A DNA stretch of 64,000 bases from Thermus brockianus (lineage in GTDB: Bacteria > Deinococcota > Deinococci > Deinococcales > Thermaceae). Positions 60,608 through 64,000 of this stretch are shown here, piece after piece. A model generated the notes under the pieces. It had not been told where the DNA came from, ran no database searches, and saw only the letters and a list, made by a program, of their open reading frames with translations. Position 1 is the stretch's first letter. Every line of letters begins with the position of its first letter. The stretch spans positions 1,178,001 to 1,242,000 of the forward strand of contig NZ_CP016312.1 in the NCBI RefSeq assembly GCF_001880325.1, given 5' to 3'. Position numbers and translations under genes: made by a program.

Positions 60608-61093
60608 ATGCGCACGCGGGTGTTTTGGGCTTTGGGGGTTCTATTGGGCTTGGCCTTGGCCGTGCAGCCTGGGCAGCGCATCCCCGAGTTTGCCCTTTGG
60701 GACCCGCAGGGCAACCTCGTCACCCCCGCCACCCTGAAGAAACCGGCGGTCCTCGTCTTCTGGGCGAGCTGGTGCCCGGTGTGCCGGGCAGAGTTCCCGG
60801 GCCTCCACAAGGTGGCGGAGGAAACCGGGGTACCCTTCTACGTCATCAGCCGCGAGCCCAAGGACACCAAAGAGGTGGTTCTCGCCTACATGAAGGCCTA
60901 CCCCCGCTTTATCCCCCTCCTGGCCTCGGACCGGGACAAGCCCCATGAGGTGGCGAACCGCTTCAAGGTTTTGGGGCAGCCCTGGACCTTCGTGGTGGAC
61001 GCGGAGGCCAAGGTGGTGGCCCTTTTCGCCGGGCGCGCCGGCCGGGAAGCCTTGCTAGACGCCCTCCTCCTCGCCGGGGTGGAGGTGCCATAG
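60608..61093 (+). CDS. TlpA/ResA-like thioredoxin-fold protein
   Basis: The 161-aa exported protein has an N-terminal signal or anchor (VFWALGVLLGLALAVQ), the AhpC/TSA-like start PGQRIPEFALWDPQGN, and the redox pair in FWASWCPVCRAEFPGLHKV. The cis-Pro is in LGQPWTFVVDAEAKV. It likely reduces extracytoplasmic disulfides, for example during cytochrome c maturation; the cytochrome operon 750 bases on makes this plausible but unproven. It overlaps tsaE convergently by 39 bases. Confidence 0.9.
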   Translation: MRTRVFWALGVLLGLALAVQPGQRIPEFALWDPQGNLVTPATLKKPAVLVFWASWCPVCRAEFPGLHKVAEETGVPFYVISREPKDTKEVVLAYMKAYPRFIPLLASDRDKPHEVANRFKVLGQPWTFVVDAEAKVVALFAGRAGREALLDALLLAGVEVP

Positions 61094-61498
61094 CTCCGCT
61101 TGCCGGACCTCGCCTTGGGGGATAAGGCGTAGGAGGAAATCCGCCTCCAGGCCCTCTGGGTCGCCCCACTCCACCAAAAGAAGCCGCGCCCCCTCCCGGG
61201 CCGCCTCCAGCTGGGGCAGGAGGAGGTGGGAGTCCTTCAGGCGGTACAGGTCGGCGTGGACCAGGGGGCCTTGGGGGGTGGGGTAGGTGTGGATCAGGGT
61301 ATAGGTGGGGCTCGTCACCCGGCCCCCAAAGCCCATGGCCTCCGCCAGGAAGCGGGCGAAGGTGGTCTTCCCCGCCCCTAAGGGGCCTTCCAGGACCACG
61401 AGGGCCCCTTGGGGCAGGAGGGGGAGGACCTCCTTGGCCAGGGCCTGGGTGTCCTCGAGGCTCCCCAGGGTTCGGGTGAGGAGCAGGGTCTTCCGCAT
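61055..61498 (-). CDS. tsaE: tRNA threonylcarbamoyladenosine biosynthesis ATPase TsaE
   Basis: The 147-aa ATPase supports the TsaB/TsaD complex in making t6A on tRNAs decoding ANN. It has Walker A LEGPLGAGKTTFARFLAEAMG, VTSPTYTLIHTYPT, HADLYRLKD and LLLVEWGDPEGL. The ATG at 61496-61498 lies ten bases after a terminator that closes the tRNA-Leu gene; no ribosome binding site is visible. Confidence 0.93.
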   Translation of the reverse strand: MRKTLLLTRTLGSLEDTQALAKEVLPLLPQGALVVLEGPLGAGKTTFARFLAEAMGFGGRVTSPTYTLIHTYPTPQGPLVHADLYRLKDSHLLLPQLEAAREGARLLLVEWGDPEGLEADFLLRLIPQGEVRQAELWHLHPGEEEGV

Positions 61499-61507
61499 AA
61501 GCAGAAA

Positions 61508-61523
61508 AGGCCCCGAAGGGCCT
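61508..61523 (-). terminator. Terminator after tRNA-Leu
   Basis: On the minus strand, AGGCCC-TTCG-GGGCCT is followed by TTTTCTGC. It sits five bases after the tRNA CCA end and ten bases before the tsaE start. Confidence 0.78.
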
Positions 61524-61527
61524 CTCT

Positions 61528-61614
61528 TGGTGCCGGGAGCGGGACTTGAACCCGCACGCCCTTGCGGGCACCACCCCCTCAAGATGGCGTGTCTACCAGT
61601 TCCACCATCCCGGC
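61528..61614 (-). tRNA. tRNA-Leu (anticodon GAG)
   Basis: The 87-nt class II tRNA has acceptor arms GCCGGGA and TCCCGGC, the anticodon loop TTGAGGG with anticodon GAG, a long variable arm (GTGCCCGCAAGGGCGT) and T-loop GTTCAAGTC. CCA is encoded. Confidence 0.96.
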
Positions 61615-61639
61615 AGGGCGCGCCTCACGCGCAAGGCTC

Positions 61640-61667
61640 AGTTTAGCAAAACCCCCTTCTTTGTCAA
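61640..61667 (-). promoter_or_regulatory. tRNA-Leu promoter
   Basis: On the minus strand a consensus TTGACA (61662-61667) and TAAACT (61640-61645) are spaced by 16 bases. The tRNA 5' end is 25 bases downstream. Confidence 0.78.
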
Positions 61668-61680
61668 GGTTGGCGGGCTT

Positions 61681-61717
61681 GGGACATTTGTCCCTACATC
61701 CCTTGGGTAGATTACCC
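61681..61717 (+). promoter_or_regulatory. Paired inverted repeats upstream of the ActA-like operon
   Basis: GGGACA-TT-TGTCCC (61681-61694) and GGGTA-GAT-TACCC (61705-61717) are two perfect palindromes 10 bases apart. The rest of the 227-bp gap up to 61841 shows no clear -10/-35 pair, and GGAGG stands close before the ATG. They may bind a redox or oxygen regulator. Confidence 0.4.
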
Positions 61718-61841
61718 CTGATAAGTCCTTGCGAAGGGGTTAGGTACGGGTACGGCCGCACTCCTTATGGAATGGTCCATGGCCCCTGATGGAAACCGAG
61801 GCGGCGTGTCCCTAGCCTAAGGCCCTAAGGCCGGAGGTGGC

Positions 61842-62477
61842 ATGCGGAGACGCAACCGTTGGGTACGTACCCTGTTCTGGGGCTCGGTCTTCGGGGTGTT
61901 CGCCCTCTTGGGGGTCATCTTCTCCGGGGTGGCGGTGGGGGCCTTTGAGCAGCGCATCCTTCCCGTGGCCCAACCCATTCCCTTTAGCCACGCTTTCCAC
62001 GCCGGGGGGCTTGGCCTTTCTTGCCGTTACTGCCACCCTTCGGTGGAGCATGCCCCTTACGCCGGGCTTCCCCCCACGGAGACCTGCATGACCTGCCATA
62101 CCTACGTGAAGCCCGATAGCCCCAACCTGGCCCTGGTGCGGGAAAGTTGGGAAACGGGCAGGCCCATAGAGTGGAACCGGGTCATCAACCTGCCGGACTT
62201 CGTCTACTTCAACCACGCCGCCCACGTGGCCAAGGGGGTGGGGTGCGCCGAGTGCCACGGGCGGGTGGACCAGATGCCGGTGGTCTACCAGCCCCAGGCC
62301 TTCACCATGAAGTTCTGCCTCTCCTGCCACCGGAACCCCGAGGCCCGCTTGCGGCCCAAGGAACAGGTCTTCAACATGGCCTACACCCCCGATCCCGAGC
62401 TCGGCAAGAAGCTCAAGGAGCTTTACCAGATCCGTTCCCCCGAGGCCCTTACGAGCTGCAACACCTGCCACCGCTAG
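61842..62477 (+). CDS. actA: Pentaheme cytochrome c, ActA-like subunit of alternative complex III
   Basis: The 211-aa cytochrome has an N-terminal membrane anchor (TLFWGSVFGVFALLGVIFSGVAVGAF) and five CxxCH haem sites: CRYCH, CMTCH, CAECH, CLSCH and the C-terminal CNTCH. The PFSHAFHAGGLGLSC start is characteristic of ActA. Alternative complex III oxidises quinol and passes electrons to cytochrome c or an oxidase. The ActB-like gene follows seven bases later. Other periplasmic c-type cytochromes of this size exist, but the pairing favours ActA. Confidence 0.88.
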   Translation: MRRRNRWVRTLFWGSVFGVFALLGVIFSGVAVGAFEQRILPVAQPIPFSHAFHAGGLGLSCRYCHPSVEHAPYAGLPPTETCMTCHTYVKPDSPNLALVRESWETGRPIEWNRVINLPDFVYFNHAAHVAKGVGCAECHGRVDQMPVVYQPQAFTMKFCLSCHRNPEARLRPKEQVFNMAYTPDPELGKKLKELYQIRSPEALTSCNTCHR

Positions 62478-62484
62478 GAGGCGT

Positions 62485-64000
62485 ATGAAGGAGACGCGCG
62501 GTTTTCCCGAAGCCCTGGAAAGGGAGCTATTCCGGGAGGAGTTTCCCTTTGGCCCCGTGACCCGAAGGGGCTTTTTGGCCCTGGGCCTCTTGAGCCTTGC
62601 CGCCTGTACCCCGGTGGTGCGGCGCAAGGGGGTGCCCTATGTGCGCCAGCCCGAGTGGGTGGTGGAGGGGGGGAGGGCGGAGTTCGTCACCGCCTTTCCC
62701 CACGCCGGCTTCGCCGAGCCCGTGCGGGTGCGCCATTACCAGGAGCGGCCCCTTTTCCTCACCCCCCTCGAGGCGGCCATGAGCCCTTACCCCCTGGCCT
62801 CCCTCTACGCCCTCTACGACCCAGCCCGCAAGGGGAAAGGCCCGGACTGGGAGGGCTTCTTCGCCGCCTGGCGGAAGGCGCTTGGGGAAGGGGAAACCCT
62901 CCTCGTCCTCCCCCGGACCACCTCCCCCCGCCTCGAGGGCCTGGTGCGGGAGGCCCTGAGGCGCTACCCCAACCTGCGGGTGGCCCGGTTTGAGGCCTGG
63001 AGCTTGGAGAACGTCTACCTGGGGGCCGAGCTCGCCTTTGGGCGCGGGGCCTGGCCCGTCTACCGGCCCGAGAGGGCGGAGACCGTCCTCCTCTTGGACG
63101 TGGACCTCCACGAGCACCCCGCGGGCTACCTCTGGGGGAGCGCCCTGGCCCAAAGGCGCCTTCCCCCCATGAACCGCATCTACGCCGTGGAAAGCGGGGC
63201 AAGCCTCCTCGGGACCCTGGCGGACCACCGCCTGGCCCTGAAGCCGAGCGGGGTGGAGGCCTTCCTCCTGGACCTGGCCCGGGCCCTTGGGGTGGTCCCG
63301 GGAAGCCCCGTCTCGGACTACGGCGGCTTCCTCCCCGCCCTGGCGGAGGACCTGGGGCGGGGTGGGGTGGTCCTCCCTGGGGTCCACCTCTCCCCAGGGG
63401 CCCAGGCCCTGGCCATGGCGGTGAACGCCCACCTAAGGGCCCCCGTGGCCTACGTGCCCCCGCCCGAGGGGGAGGCGGCGACCCCCAGGGCCTTTCAGGA
63501 GGCCGAGGGGGCAAGCCGCTTGGTCTGGGCCGCGGAAGGCCCCTTGCCGAGCCTTCAGGGCAAGGCCTTCGCCGCCGTGCTCTCCCTTTACCCCAAGGAG
63601 GCCCCCTATAGCCTCCCCCTCGCCCACCCCCTGGAGGCCTCCAGCCCATGCCGGGACGCCCAGGGGCGGCTTTGGCCCGCCCAGGCCCTGGTGAAGCCCC
63701 TCTGGGGGGGAGGTCCCTGGAGGAGGTCCTGGCGGGCCTCCTGGGGGAGGAGCTTCCCGCCCTCTCCCCCGAGGAGAAGCAGGCCCTGGCGGAGGGCCGT
63801 CCCTTGGCGGAGGCGGAGGTCTTGGAGGTGGCCTTGAGGCCAGGGCTTGGGGACCGGCTTCCCCCCTTGCGGGAGGAGGCCCCCCTGGAGCTCACCCTGC
63901 GCCCGGATGCCAGCCTCTTTGACGGCCGCTACCGGCAGAACCCCTACCTCCAGGAGCTCCCCCGGCCCCTCACCCGCCTGGTCTGGGACGGGGCCCTCCT
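62485..64000 (+). CDS. actB: ActB-like molybdopterin-type subunit of alternative complex III (partial, interrupted by a -1 frameshift)
   Basis: At least 505 codons lie in the window. The N-terminus has a twin-arginine motif and lipobox-like Cys (TRRGFLALGLLSLAACT), then VPYVRQPEWVVEGGRAEFVTA and LASLYALYDPARKGKGPDW, features of the cofactor-free molybdopterin-like B1 domain of ActB. The frame breaks at the G run 63704-63710; with one more G it reads LWGGRSLEEVLAGLLGEELPALSPEE and stays open to the end (QNPYLQELPRPLTRLVWDG). No Fe-S or MoCo ligands are seen in this part; the Fe-S B2 domain would lie beyond the window. Confidence 0.85.

Noticed and set aside
1-64000. CRISPR array, phage or complete insertion sequence
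   Set aside because: No regularly spaced repeats, integrase, transposase or phage genes were seen on either strand.

Overview
The window is a stretch of chromosome from a Thermus species. It is very GC-rich with G/C in almost every third codon position. Its genes are typical of the genus: a CarD regulator, a seven-iron ferredoxin, a zinc-finger DnaJ, a ChdC/HemQ-type coproheme decarboxylase, and many genes that start 6-10 bases after a -10 box without a ribosome binding site. No insertion sequence, phage or CRISPR array is visible. The species cannot be fixed from the sequence alone.

Layout. 1-14.5 kb (mostly minus): a large ATPase/TPR protein cut by the window edge, isocitrate lyase, a CoA-disulfide reductase-like flavoprotein, an ABC transporter pair, a GlcD-type oxidase with a NIPSNAP-like partner, an MFS exporter and an aldo/keto reductase. 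Then a CDGSH Fe-S protein, ChdC plus a half-size relative, and an ApbE-DUF2271-PepSY group. 14.6-22 kb (plus): a two-component system followed by a MacAB-type efflux operon with two TolC-like genes. 22-28.8 kb: ruvA and an enoyl-CoA hydratase divergent from the 2-oxoglutarate dehydrogenase operon sucA-sucB-lpd. 28.8-33.2 kb: argG-argH-argA-like-carA. 33.2-36 kb: fhs, a serine/threonine dehydratase, secG, tRNA-Ala. 36.2-42.8 kb: rplU-rpmA-obg-nadD-yqeK-LCP-rsfS, a small membrane protein, panC-pilT. 42.9-48.4 kb: fba, pyrimidine-nucleoside phosphorylase, an M23 peptidase with a bactofilin, accD-accA. 48.4-54.2 kb: a PEGA-repeat protein, an SdpI-like membrane protein, a MobA-like nucleotidyltransferase, ferredoxin, cold-shock protein and DnaJ. 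54.3-61.5 kb: an aminotransferase behind a putative attenuator, uppP, ispD-ispE-tenA-like, tetR-carD, a cyanophycinase-like pseudoenzyme, a DUF2227 protein, a thioredoxin-fold protein and tsaE. 61.5-64 kb: tRNA-Leu and the start of an alternative-complex-III-like operon (pentaheme cytochrome ActA and ActB).

The genes join central carbon and acetate metabolism (isocitrate lyase, 2-oxoglutarate dehydrogenase, aldolase), arginine, fatty-acid and isoprenoid synthesis, cell-envelope work (efflux, LCP, UppP, M23/bactofilin, PEGA protein) and respiratory electron transfer. CTACACC/GGTGTAG-type elements recur upstream of the ATPase gene, isocitrate lyase and sucA, which suggests common control.

One property affects the whole annotation. 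Eleven genes are each interrupted by one missing base, or two in one case, always in a G or C run. Restoring the base gives a family-typical full-length protein every time. This looks like systematic homopolymer undercalling more than gene decay, so these genes are annotated as single interrupted genes.
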